In this document: positions 43,177 to 52,112 of the stretch, piece after piece
Numbering within the stretch: position 1 is the first letter of the stretch
How the letters are laid out: every line of letters begins with the position of its first letter
Assembly: GCF_016862575.1 (NCBI RefSeq)
Contig: NZ_BONF01000027.1
Span: 62,001-126,000 of the forward strand
Origin: Catellatospora bangladeshensis
GTDB lineage: Bacteria > Actinomycetota > Actinomycetes > Mycobacteriales > Micromonosporaceae
Direction: 5' to 3'
DNA length: 64,000 nucleotides
The notes under the pieces: generated by a model
The model's database searches: none
Told to the model about the DNA's origin: nothing
What the model saw: the letters and a program-made list of their open reading frames with translations, nothing else
Position numbers and translations under genes: made by a program

Positions 43177-44193
43177 ATGCTTGCGCGCATGCGGATGCTC
43201 GTACTCGGTGGCACGGTGTTTCTCGGGCGTGCGGTGGCCGCCCATGCTCTGGCGGCGGGACATGACGTGACCTGCGTCGCCCGCGGCGTGTCCGGCGGGG
43301 TGCCCGAGGGCGCCCGGCTGGTCACGGCCGACCGCGACGCCCCCGACGGCCTGGCCGGGCTCGACGGTCCCTTCGACGCGGTGATCGACGTCGCCCGGCG
43401 GCCCAGCCACGTCCGCCACGCGGTGTCCGCGCTGCGCGACCGCGCCGCGCACTGGGTGTACGTGTCCAGCTGCTCCGTCTATGCCGACCAGGGCACCCCG
43501 GGCCAGCGGGCGGCCGACGCGCCGCTGCTCGACCCGCTGCCGCTGGAGACCGACGACGCCACCGGCCCGAACTACGGCCCCGCCAAGGTCGCCTGCGAGA
43601 AGGCCCTGGTGGACGGGGTCGGCGCAGACCGGGCCATGCTGTGCCGGGCCGGGCTGATCGTCGGCCCGGAGGACACCACGAACCGGTTCGACTACTGGGT
43701 CTCCCGGCTCGCCGACGGCGGCGAGATCCTCGCGCCGGGCTCGCCGGACGACCTCGTGCAGTGGGTGGACGTGCGCGATCTCGCCGCGTGGCTGGTGCAG
43801 GCCGCCGAGCGGCGCCTGGCGGGCCCGTACGACGGCATCGGCGCGCCGGTCACCCGGGCGGAGTTCTTCGCGGGCGTCGCCGCGGGGGTCGGGGTCACCC
43901 CCGAGCTGACCTGGGTCGACCAGGACTTCCTCGCGGTCGAGGGGGTCGAGCCGTGGATGGGCGAGCGCTCGCTGCCGATGTGGCTGCCGCTGCCCGAGTA
44001 CGCGGGGTTCATGGCCAGGGACGTCTCCGGTGCGCTCGCCGCCGGCCTGAGCCCCCGCCCGCTGGCCGACACCGCCCGGGACACGCTCGCCTGGCTGGCC
44101 ACGGCCCCCGAGCGCAAGCCCTGGGCCGGCATCACCCGCGCCGACGAGTCCGCCCTGCTCGCCCACTGGCACGACGCCCACGGCGGCTCCTGA
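43177..44193 (+). CDS. NAD-dependent epimerase/dehydratase-family protein
   Basis: 338 aa. It has an extended short-chain dehydrogenase fold: MLVLGGTVFLGRAVAAHAL at the N-terminus is the nucleotide-binding GxxFxG variant, VYVSSCSVYAD holds the Ser region, and NYGPAKVACEKAL gives a YxxxK active site. It resembles RNA-binding or nucleotide-sugar epimerase-like reductases of actinomycetes. The substrate is unknown. ATG 43177 sits 6 nt after GGTGGGG. The ATGs at 43189 and 43195 are alternatives that would remove only four to six residues. Confidence 0.85.
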   Translation: MLARMRMLVLGGTVFLGRAVAAHALAAGHDVTCVARGVSGGVPEGARLVTADRDAPDGLAGLDGPFDAVIDVARRPSHVRHAVSALRDRAAHWVYVSSCSVYADQGTPGQRAADAPLLDPLPLETDDATGPNYGPAKVACEKALVDGVGADRAMLCRAGLIVGPEDTTNRFDYWVSRLADGGEILAPGSPDDLVQWVDVRDLAAWLVQAAERRLAGPYDGIGAPVTRAEFFAGVAAGVGVTPELTWVDQDFLAVEGVEPWMGERSLPMWLPLPEYAGFMARDVSGALAAGLSPRPLADTARDTLAWLATAPERKPWAGITRADESALLAHWHDAHGGS

Positions 44194-44252
44194 CCCACAC
44201 CTCCCGCATACCCCCGCCGCGCCCCGCCCGCGACCCCACCGGGTCGGAGGGT

Positions 44253-44310
44253 CAGTTTCGGGGAAACTGCAGCCGGCCGCGGCCGGGATGCCGCAGTTTC
44301 CCCGAAAGTG
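44253..44310. repeat. Family 2 intergenic repeat, copy B
   Basis: CAGTTTCGGGGAAACTGC is paired with GCAGTTTCCCCGAAAGTG (one mismatch), with a GC-rich 22-nt loop. It lies between two convergent stops. Confidence 0.85.
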
Positions 44311-44336
44311 CAAGCGGGGAGGGCCCCGGGCGTGGG

Positions 44337-44855
44337 TCAGCGGGGGCGGGCCTCGCGCTGGGGTTTGGTGCGCTGCCAGGCGTCGAAGGGGTCGTGGGAC
44401 TGGGCGATGGAGATCTTGCCGACGGGGACGGTCCAGGTGTGCTGCGGATCCTCGAAGAGGTCGTACAGCTCGACCTGGGGGAAGCCGGCCGCGGCGGCCT
44501 CGTGCCGGTCGACGGCGTAGATGATGCGCCCGATGTCCGCCCACAGCGCCGCGGTCAGGCACATCGGGCACGGCTCGCAGGAGGAGACGAGCACCGCGCC
44601 CGGCAGCCGGAAGTGCAGCGCCTGGCGGCACGCGGCGCGGATGGCGACGATCTCGGAGTGCGCGGTGGGGTCCAGGTCGCGGATGACCCGGTTCACGCCG
44701 CGGCCGATCACCTCGCCGCCCTTGACGATGATCGAGGCGAACGGTCCCCCGCCGCCGGTCTCCACGTTCGAGACGGCGAACTTCACCGCGAGGGCAAGCC
44801 AGCGTTCGGCTTCCTCGCCTGACATGTCCACGCTGGCCATGGGCTCCGTCGCCAC
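44337..44855 (-). CDS. Nucleoside/guanine deaminase-family zinc enzyme
   Basis: 172 aa. The zinc site is complete: TAHSEIVAI (HxE, with the proton-shuttle Glu) and SSCEPCPMC (PCxxC). Length and motif spacing fit the guanine deaminase/nucleoside deaminase branch of the cytidine-deaminase superfamily, with DPFDAWQRT near the end. It hydrolyses an amino group from a purine or nucleoside in the cytosol. GTG 44855 has a TACCCT -10-like box exactly 6 nt upstream, so I took it as a leaderless start. ATG 44840 with a nearby GGAG is the alternative. Confidence 0.88.
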   Translation of the reverse strand: MATEPMASVDMSGEEAERWLALAVKFAVSNVETGGGGPFASIIVKGGEVIGRGVNRVIRDLDPTAHSEIVAIRAACRQALHFRLPGAVLVSSCEPCPMCLTAALWADIGRIIYAVDRHEAAAAGFPQVELYDLFEDPQHTWTVPVGKISIAQSHDPFDAWQRTKPQREARPR

Positions 44856-44861
44856 GGATCC

Positions 44862-44867
44862 AGGGTA
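44862..44867 (-). promoter_or_regulatory. -10 box TACCCT, leaderless promoter
   Basis: TACCCT on the minus strand ends 6 nt before GTG 44855, the same geometry as the promoters at 14537 and 19711. Confidence 0.45.
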
Positions 44868-45063
44868 AGCCGCGGGCGGCGCCGGGGCGGGTGCTCTGGC
44901 CGACATCCCTCCCGCATTCGGTAGAAAAGATGGCAAGTCCAGGCAAAACGCGGGACGGACCGTGATTCTCCCCTCAGCGGTGGAGAGGGCATATGCCGCC
45001 GTCAAGTGCTTACCCTGAAACTTAACTTTGGTAAGAGAAGCTCCCGAAAAAGCGAGGGAAGTC

Positions 45064-46347
<1,284 letters not shown>

Positions 46348-46364
46348 CCACCCGCACCACCTCG

Positions 46365-46398
46365 GCAGGGCGCCCCCGCACTCGCGGGCGCGCCCTGC
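46365..46398 (+). terminator. Terminator hairpin of gltA
   Basis: GCAGGGCGCCCCCGC pairs with GCGGGCGCGCCCTGC (14 of 15) around a 4-nt loop and is followed by TCTTCTGTGTT, 17 nt after the stop. Confidence 0.8.
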
Positions 46399-46406
46399 TC
46401 TTCTGT

Positions 46407-46467
46407 GTTGATCATGAACTTATGGGCGGGTTCGACGGCGTGTCACTGCCCTAACTTCATGATCAAC
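46407..46467. repeat. Inverted repeat GTTGATCATGAA
   Basis: Perfect 12-bp arms have a further TTA-GGGC/GCCC-TAA pairing inside, directly after the gltA terminator. It is a second hairpin before the next operon and could be a terminator back-up or protein-binding site. Confidence 0.6.
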
Positions 46468-46515
46468 GCAGCGGAAGCGGGGCGGGGGACGGGCGGCGGG
46501 TGGTAGTTGTGGGGG

Positions 46516-47124
46516 ATGGGTGGGATCGTGTCGCCGGGGTTCCGGGGGCGGCGGGGGGCTGAGGGCGGTGGCGTGAAGCTGCCGCCGGGGCAGTATCTGA
46601 CCGAGGACTTTCCGGTGCTGACGGCGGGGCCGACGCCTCGGGTGCCGACGGACACGTGGGAGTTCGTCGTGGTCACCGAGGCGGGGGAGAAGCACCGGTG
46701 GAGCTGGGCGGAGCTGATGGCGCTGCCCAGCGAGCAGCCGACCGTCGACCTGCACTGCGTCACCAAGTGGTCGAAGCTGGGGACCAGCTGGCAGGGCGTC
46801 AGCCTGGACGTGCTGCTCGACGGGGTGGACACGGCGGCCGACTACGTGATGGTCCACTCGTACGGCGGGTACACCACGAACCTGCCGTTCGAGGACCTGC
46901 GCAACGGGCAGGCGTGGATCGCGTACAGGTTCGACGGCGAGGATCTGCATCCGGAGCACGGTGGCCCGGCCCGGCTGCTGGTGCCGCACCTCTACCTGTG
47001 GAAGTCGGCCAAGTGGGTGCGCGGCCTGCGGCTGACCGACGAGGACGAGCCGGGCTTCTGGGAGAGCGCCGGCTACCACGACTACGGTGACCCATGGCGC
47101 GAGCAGCGGTATCAGGGGGACTGA
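46516..47124 (+). CDS. Sulfite-oxidase-like molybdopterin enzyme
   Basis: 202 aa. VDLHCVTKWSKLGTSWQGV contains the molybdenum-ligand cysteine of the sulfite oxidase/MsrP fold, and the rest of the compact domain fits (VHSYGGYTTNLP, LVPHLYLWKSAKWVRGL). There is no TAT signal and no dimerisation domain, so it is a minimal cytosolic type. Cognate substrate unknown. ATG 46516 follows GGGGG. It overlaps the next, reductase, gene by 31 nt, so the pair is likely an electron-transfer couple. Confidence 0.88.
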   Translation: MGGIVSPGFRGRRGAEGGGVKLPPGQYLTEDFPVLTAGPTPRVPTDTWEFVVVTEAGEKHRWSWAELMALPSEQPTVDLHCVTKWSKLGTSWQGVSLDVLLDGVDTAADYVMVHSYGGYTTNLPFEDLRNGQAWIAYRFDGEDLHPEHGGPARLLVPHLYLWKSAKWVRGLRLTDEDEPGFWESAGYHDYGDPWREQRYQGD

Positions 47125-47858
47125 ACCGGCGGCTGGCCTGGCACGCGGCCAGGCTGGCCGAGGTCGTCGAGGAGACGCCCAGCGCGCGCACGCTGGTGTT
47201 CGACGTGCCCGACTGGCCGGGGCACCTGCCGGGGCAGCACGTGGACGTGCGGCTGACCGCCGAGGACGGGTACAGCACCGAGCGCAGCTACTCGATCGCG
47301 ACGCCCGCCGACGGCACGCGCGTGGCGCTGACCGTGCAGCGCGTCGACGACGGGGAGGTCTCGCCGTACCTCACCGAGACCCTGTCGCCCGGCGACGTGA
47401 TCGAGCTGCGCGGGCCGGTGGGCGGCTGGTTCGTCTGGCGTTCGGCCGATCCGGCGCCGGTGCTGCTGATCGCGGGCGGCTCGGGCATCGTGCCGCTGAT
47501 GGCGATGATCCGGGCGCGGCGGGAGGCGGGCAGCCGGGCGCTGTTCCGGCTGATCTACTCGGTGCGTACGCCGGAGGACCGCTTCTACGCCGACGAGCTG
47601 CGTACGCGGGCCCGCGACGACATGGGGCTGGACGTCGGCTACGTGTACACCCGGCAGGCGCCGGAGGGCTGGCCCACCGCGCCGCGGCGGCTGAGCGTGG
47701 CGGACGTGAACAACGGTGGCTGGCCGCCGGACTTCCAGCCGGCCTGTTTCGTGTGCGGACCGACCGCGTTCGTGGAGACGGTCGCCGACATCCTGGTGGC
47801 GCTGGGGCACGACCCGCGCCGCGTGAAGACCGAGCGTTTCGGGCCGACCGGGAGCTGA
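47094..47858 (+). CDS. Ferredoxin-NADP reductase-type flavin oxidoreductase
   Basis: 254 aa. The FAD domain has the RSYSIAT motif (family RxYS), the NAD(P) domain starts LLIAGGSGIVPLMAM, and FVCGPTAFVETV near the end is the conserved CGP motif. There is no [2Fe-2S] domain. It would pass electrons between NAD(P)H and the molybdoenzyme encoded just upstream. The 31-nt overlap with that gene and 2-nt gap to the next make one operon. Confidence 0.9.
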   Translation: MARAAVSGGLNRRLAWHAARLAEVVEETPSARTLVFDVPDWPGHLPGQHVDVRLTAEDGYSTERSYSIATPADGTRVALTVQRVDDGEVSPYLTETLSPGDVIELRGPVGGWFVWRSADPAPVLLIAGGSGIVPLMAMIRARREAGSRALFRLIYSVRTPEDRFYADELRTRARDDMGLDVGYVYTRQAPEGWPTAPRRLSVADVNNGGWPPDFQPACFVCGPTAFVETVADILVALGHDPRRVKTERFGPTGS

Positions 47859-47860
47859 CC

Positions 47861-48139
47861 ATGGATCTCTTCTCCGACGAGTACACCGACGGCAACGCGC
47901 TGGCCGGGCCGCTGCGGGAGCTGTTCACCGTGGACATGACCAGCGCCGTGGGGCGCTGCGTGAGCTGCGGGGGCGAGGGCCCGGTGGCGGGCATGAAGGT
48001 GTACGCGCAGGCGCCCGGCCTCGTCGCACGCTGCCCGTCCTGCCAGGAGGTGCTGATGCGGCTGGTCCGGGGCCCGTCGGACGCCTGGCTGGACCTGCGC
48101 GGCACCATGTCGCTGCGCATCCCGATGCCCCCGGAGTAG
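47861..48139 (+). CDS. DUF6510-type zinc-ribbon protein
   Basis: 92 aa. CVSCG and CPSCQ are two CxxC pairs 24 residues apart, a likely zinc ribbon, in a short protein ending SLRIPMPPE. It matches DUF6510, a family often next to molybdoenzyme/reductase pairs in actinobacteria (from memory). It is the third gene of the operon. An assembly or electron-transfer helper role is inference. Confidence 0.82.
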   Translation: MDLFSDEYTDGNALAGPLRELFTVDMTSAVGRCVSCGGEGPVAGMKVYAQAPGLVARCPSCQEVLMRLVRGPSDAWLDLRGTMSLRIPMPPE

Positions 48140-48163
48140 CCGTTATCCGTACGTCATTACGGG

Positions 48164-48169
48164 TACATT
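48164..48169 (+). promoter_or_regulatory. -10 box TACATT
   Basis: TACATT ends 7 nt before ATG 48177 with no ribosome site, compatible with a leaderless transcript. Confidence 0.45.
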
Positions 48170-48176
48170 GCGTGCT

Positions 48177-48566
48177 ATGCCGATTTTGACCGATGACGAC
48201 CTCGCCCTGCTCAACGAGGCCCAGCTCGCCCATGTCGCCGTGACGGAGTCCGACGGCTCGCCGCACGTGACCCCGGTGTGGATCGACACCGACGGGGAGC
48301 ACATCCTCTTCAACACCGCCAAGGGCCGGGTGAAGTACAACGCCCTGGTCCGTGACCCGCGGGTGGGCATCTCCATCGTGGACAAGCACGACGACTACCG
48401 CACCCTGTGGGTGAAGGGCGACGTCGAGTTCGTCGAGGAGGGCGCCGACGCGCACATCGACAAGCTCGCCTACAAGTACCTCGGCAAGGAGTCCTACCCC
48501 TGGCGCAAGCCCGAGGAGGTCCGCGTGATCGTCAAAGTCACCCCCACCGCCAAGCTGTCCCAGTAA
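48177..48566 (+). CDS. PPOX-class F420-dependent oxidoreductase
   Basis: 129 aa, a split-barrel flavin/F420-binding protein: LLNEAQLAHVAVTESDGSPHVTPVWID and VKYNALVRDPRVGISIVD are family signatures. Such proteins reduce small molecules with F420H2 or bind heme or flavin. The substrate cannot be told. The stop codon lies within the first bases of a family 1 repeat. Confidence 0.9.
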   Translation: MPILTDDDLALLNEAQLAHVAVTESDGSPHVTPVWIDTDGEHILFNTAKGRVKYNALVRDPRVGISIVDKHDDYRTLWVKGDVEFVEEGADAHIDKLAYKYLGKESYPWRKPEEVRVIVKVTPTAKLSQ

Positions 48567-48617
48567 GGAAGGGCACCTTCTTAACGCTATGCGTAGAGGA
48601 AGGTGCCCTTCTTAACG
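48565..48617. repeat. Family 1 intergenic repeat, copy B
   Basis: GAAGGGCACCTTC/GAAGGTGCCCTTC arms have the inner ACGC-TAT-GCGT stem. The repeat begins at the stop codon of the F420-type oxidoreductase gene. Confidence 0.9.
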
Positions 48618-48949
48618 CGCCTCGGCACCAGGTCTGCCCGGCCGCGCGGCCTGGGCGGCGTCGGCCCGGCCCGTCCGGGCGCATGATCGCTGTCTCGTGT
48701 CAAGATCTGCGGTTCTACCAGGCGAAGTGACACGAAACAGCGATCTTCGCGGCCTCCCGCCGGAGGACCGCCGACGCCGGGCGCGGCACCTGCCGGAAGA
48801 GGTGTTTCGGAGCCGGAGTGCTGCCGGATGGCCCGCAGGCGGCAATCAGACAGGCACCCATCAATGGACTGACGTGGTCCGAAGTCCCCGCAACAGACGC
48901 GGCAGTCGCGTCTGGCCCCTCGACCCGAGAGGACTGGGGAGGACCGACC
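48567..48949. other. Gene-free leader before the DUF4331 operon
   Basis: 383 bp with no credible gene. They hold repeat copy B, the 18-bp inverted repeat at 48685-48745 and, from about 48750, the promoter and leader of the DUF4331 gene. Confidence 0.6.
48685..48745. repeat. 18-bp inverted repeat
   Basis: GATCGCTGTCTCGTGTCA and TGACACGAAACAGCGATC pair at 17 of 18 positions with a 25-nt loop. Confidence 0.7.
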
Positions 48950-50560
48950 ATGAGACTCACCGTTCGCCGCAACCGCGTCGCCGCGGCGCTGGCCGCGTGC
49001 GTCGCGCTCGCCGGCGGCCTGTACGCGCTCGGCCCCGGCGCGGCCGGCGCGTCCAGCCACCGCGAGGCGCCCCTGATCGCGATGGACCCGGCCGTCGACG
49101 CGACCGACCTGTACGCCTTCGTCAGCCCCGACCGGCCCGGCTACGTCACCTTCGTGGCCAACTGGGTGCCGTTCCAGGAGCCCAACGGCGGCCCGAACTT
49201 CTACCCGTTCGCGACCGACGCCACGTACATGATCAATGTGGACAACGACGGCGACGCGAAGCCGGACGCCCGTTTCCGGTGGACCTTCAAGAACACCGAC
49301 AAGCGCGGCAACGACACGTTCCTCTACAACAACGGGCCGGTGACCTCGCTCGACGACGATAACCTGCTGTTCCGGCAGACGTACACGCTGGAGTCGTCGT
49401 TCAACGGCGAGGGCTTCCGCACCCGCGCCACCAACGTGCCGGTGGCCCCGTCCCGGGTCGGCAACGCCTCGATGCCGGACTACGGCACGCTGCGCGACCA
49501 GGCGACGAAGAAGCTGCCCGGCGGCTGGCGCGTCTTCGCCGGCCAGGCGGACGACCCGTTCTTCCTGGACCTGCGGGTGTTCGACCTGCTCTACGGCGGT
49601 GACCTGAGCGAGACCGGGCAGGACACGCTCGCCGGGTACAACGTCAACAGCATCGTGCTGGAGGTGCCGTTCAAGGACGTGGCACTGCGCGGCGACGGGC
49701 AGCGCAACCCCGTGATCGGCGTGTGGACGACCACCGAGCGGCCGCGCGTACGCATCACCGGGCGCACCGGCGACCCGCGTACCGGCGACCGGGTCCAGGT
49801 CTCGCGCCTGGGCAACCCGCTGGTCAACGAGGTCGTGACGCCCGCCGGGCTCAAGGACGCGTTCAACGCGTCCAAGCCCGAGGGCGATGCGAAGATCCCG
49901 CAGCTGGTCAAGCGGGTCACCGAACCCGAGGTGCCCAAGCTGATCGAGGCGATCTACGGCATCCCCGCCCCGGCCACCCCGCGCAACGACCTCGTCGAGA
50001 TCTTCCTGACCGGCATCACCACCAAGGCCGACGGGCCGATCGAGGCGGACCTCAACTCGCAGCTGAACAACGCCGACGTCGACCCGGCGCGGTTCCGCCC
50101 GGCGGAGATGCTGCGGCTGAACCTGTCCGTGCCGGTCACGGCCGACCCGAACCGGCTCGGCGTGCTCGGCGGCGACCTGCAGGGCTTCCCGAACGGGCGG
50201 CGGCTCACCGACGACGTCGTCGACATCGAGCTGCAGGCACTGGTCGGCGCCGCGCAGACCGGGCAGCTCGTCGACGCGCTGGCCACCGGCGACGGAGTCG
50301 ACGCCAACGAGAACACGTTCGGCGACACGTTCCCGTACGTGGCCCTGCCCAACGCGGCGGGCGTCAACACGGTCGGCGGCGGCACGGGCGCGGACCCGGG
50401 GCCGCGTACGGCGGACGCCTCACCGGCCTCCGCCGCGACGGACGACCCGGGCATGTCCACCGGCGACATGATGACCGTCGTCGGCTCGTCCCTCGCGGGC
50501 GGCCTGGGCCTGCTCTTCTTCGCCGGCTGGTGGATGCGCCGCCGCAACCGCACCACCTGA
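48950..50560 (+). CDS. DUF4331 secreted protein with C-terminal membrane anchor
   Basis: 536 aa. The signal peptide ends near GAAGAS and the mature protein starts SSHREAPLIAMDPAVDATDLYAFVSPD, the DUF4331 signature. Many strands follow. The final 35 residues are a membrane helix (GSSLAGGLGLLFFAGWW) and basic stop-transfer RRRNR, so it is anchored on the outer face. The function of DUF4331 is unknown. ATG 48950 is preceded by GGGGAGGA. It is followed by repeat copy C and then a TPR gene. Confidence 0.92.
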   Translation: MRLTVRRNRVAAALAACVALAGGLYALGPGAAGASSHREAPLIAMDPAVDATDLYAFVSPDRPGYVTFVANWVPFQEPNGGPNFYPFATDATYMINVDNDGDAKPDARFRWTFKNTDKRGNDTFLYNNGPVTSLDDDNLLFRQTYTLESSFNGEGFRTRATNVPVAPSRVGNASMPDYGTLRDQATKKLPGGWRVFAGQADDPFFLDLRVFDLLYGGDLSETGQDTLAGYNVNSIVLEVPFKDVALRGDGQRNPVIGVWTTTERPRVRITGRTGDPRTGDRVQVSRLGNPLVNEVVTPAGLKDAFNASKPEGDAKIPQLVKRVTEPEVPKLIEAIYGIPAPATPRNDLVEIFLTGITTKADGPIEADLNSQLNNADVDPARFRPAEMLRLNLSVPVTADPNRLGVLGGDLQGFPNGRRLTDDVVDIELQALVGAAQTGQLVDALATGDGVDANENTFGDTFPYVALPNAAGVNTVGGGTGADPGPRTADASPASAATDDPGMSTGDMMTVVGSSLAGGLGLLFFAGWWMRRRNRTT

Positions 50561-50563
50561 TGA

Positions 50564-50617
50564 AAGGAAGGGCACCTTCTTAACGCTTTGCGTAGTAGAA
50601 GGTGCCCTTCTTAACGC
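50564..50617. repeat. Family 1 intergenic repeat, copy C
   Basis: It has the same arms as copy B and starts 3 nt after the DUF4331 stop. It separates that gene from the TPR gene in the same direction. Confidence 0.9.
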
Positions 50618-50645
50618 GTCGCGTTTGGGAAGGGGAGGAAAGGTC

Positions 50646-52112
50646 ATGAAGCGGCGTTTGCTGGCGGTGGCGGTCACCGCGCTGGCGCTGGTGGGGCTCG
50701 GCGGCGCGTTCGGCGCCCCGCCCGAGCGGTGGGCGGGCGAGCCGCCGGTCGCGCCGACGGACCCGCTGGTCCGCTCGATCGAGCAGGCCCAGCGGCGGCT
50801 GCGCGAGGTGCCCGGCGACTGGCGCACCTGGGCCGAGCTGGGCAGCGCATATGTCGAGCAGGCCCGGATCACCGGTGACCCCGGCTACTACCCGCGCGCC
50901 GAAGGCGCACTGCACGAATCCCTGCGCCTGCGCCCGGCGTCGCTCGCCGGAGCCGACGGCAGCGGGAACGGCGGTAAGGGCGGCGTCGGTAATGGAATCC
51001 AGCGCGGTGCAGGCGGTGGTAAGGGAGGCGATCTCAACGCAGGCGGTGGCACCGGAGGCGAGCGGAACGGCGGGGACGACGCCGGAGGGAGGGTTCAAGA
51101 CGAGCGTGACAGGATCGGTGGCAACGATCTGGCCTTGGTCGGGCTGGGCGCGCTGGCTAACGCGCGGCACGACTTCGGGCAGGCCGAGCGGCTGGCCCGG
51201 CAGGCGATCCGGATCAACGCGTACAGCGCCGACGCGCACGGCGTGCTCGCCGACGCGCTGACCCAGCTCGGGCGGCCCGCCGAGGCGACCGAGGCGGTGC
51301 AGGCGATGCTGGACCTGCGGCCGGGACTGCCCGCGCTGTCACGCGCCGCCTACGACCTGGAGCAGCACGGACGGGTCGACGAGGCGCGCGGGCTGTGGAC
51401 GGCGGCGCTGGCCACCGCCGTGGCACCCGCCGACGTCGCCTTCGTCCGGCAGCAGCTCGGCGACCTCGCCTGGCACGCCGGGGACCTAGCCGCGGCACGC
51501 GCCGAGTACCAGGCGGGGCTGGCCGCGCGGGGTGACTACCTGCCACTGCGGCATGGCATGGCGCGCGTAGACGTCGCCGAGGGGCGGAGCGAGCCGGCGC
51601 TTACCGCATATGCCGAGCTGGCGGCGGCTTCGCCTACCCCGTCCCTGCTCGTCGAGCACGCCGAGCTGCTGCGCTCGCTGGGGCGGGCCGCCGAGGCCGA
51701 CGCGCAGCTCGCGCTGGCCGGCGCCGCGCTCGACCTGCTGGCAGCGGGCGGGGGCGCCGACGACCTCGCCGCGGCCGAACTCGCCCTGGCCCGCGGCGAC
51801 CATGCGGCCGCGGTGCGCCTGGCCGGGGCAGAGTGGGCCCGCCGCCGCCACACCGACGTCGCCGACACCCTCGCCTGGGCCCTGCACCAGGCCGGCCGCT
51901 CGGCCGAGGCGCTGCCGTACGCCCGTGCCGCCGAGGCGCTGGGCGCGCGCAGCGCGCGGTACGCGTACCACCTCGGCATGATCGAGCTGGCGCTCGGCGA
52001 CCGTGCCGGGGCCCGCCGCGACCTGGCGCGGGCCCTCGACCTCAACCCGCACTTCTCGCCCCTCGACGCGCCCGCCGCGGCGCGCGCCCTCGCCCTGGCA
52101 GGTGCCTCATGA
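50646..52112 (+). CDS. Exported tetratricopeptide-repeat protein with Gly-rich insertion
   Basis: 488 aa. An N-terminal hydrophobic stretch acts as signal or anchor. TPR units run from about residue 48 (DWRTWAELGSAYVEQARI) to the C-terminus (YAYHLGMIELALGDRAGARRDLARALDLNPHF). Between the first and second repeat sits a Gly-rich, low-complexity insertion of about 60 residues (100-160) that breaks the usual spacing. ATG 50646 follows GGGAGGAAA. The stop overlaps the transporter start as ATGA. It is probably a scaffold outside the membrane for the DUF4331 protein or transporter. Confidence 0.85.
   Translation: MKRRLLAVAVTALALVGLGGAFGAPPERWAGEPPVAPTDPLVRSIEQAQRRLREVPGDWRTWAELGSAYVEQARITGDPGYYPRAEGALHESLRLRPASLAGADGSGNGGKGGVGNGIQRGAGGGKGGDLNAGGGTGGERNGGDDAGGRVQDERDRIGGNDLALVGLGALANARHDFGQAERLARQAIRINAYSADAHGVLADALTQLGRPAEATEAVQAMLDLRPGLPALSRAAYDLEQHGRVDEARGLWTAALATAVAPADVAFVRQQLGDLAWHAGDLAAARAEYQAGLAARGDYLPLRHGMARVDVAEGRSEPALTAYAELAAASPTPSLLVEHAELLRSLGRAAEADAQLALAGAALDLLAAGGGADDLAAAELALARGDHAAAVRLAGAEWARRRHTDVADTLAWALHQAGRSAEALPYARAAEALGARSARYAYHLGMIELALGDRAGARRDLARALDLNPHFSPLDAPAAARALALAGAS
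50944..51117 (+). repeat. Gly-rich insertion with internal direct repeats
   Basis: GCAGGCGGTGG-N4-GGAGGCGA occurs twice (51012 and 51041 regions) within a purine-rich, lower-bias segment in the TPR gene. It looks like expanded or inserted DNA that keeps the frame. Confidence 0.6.
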
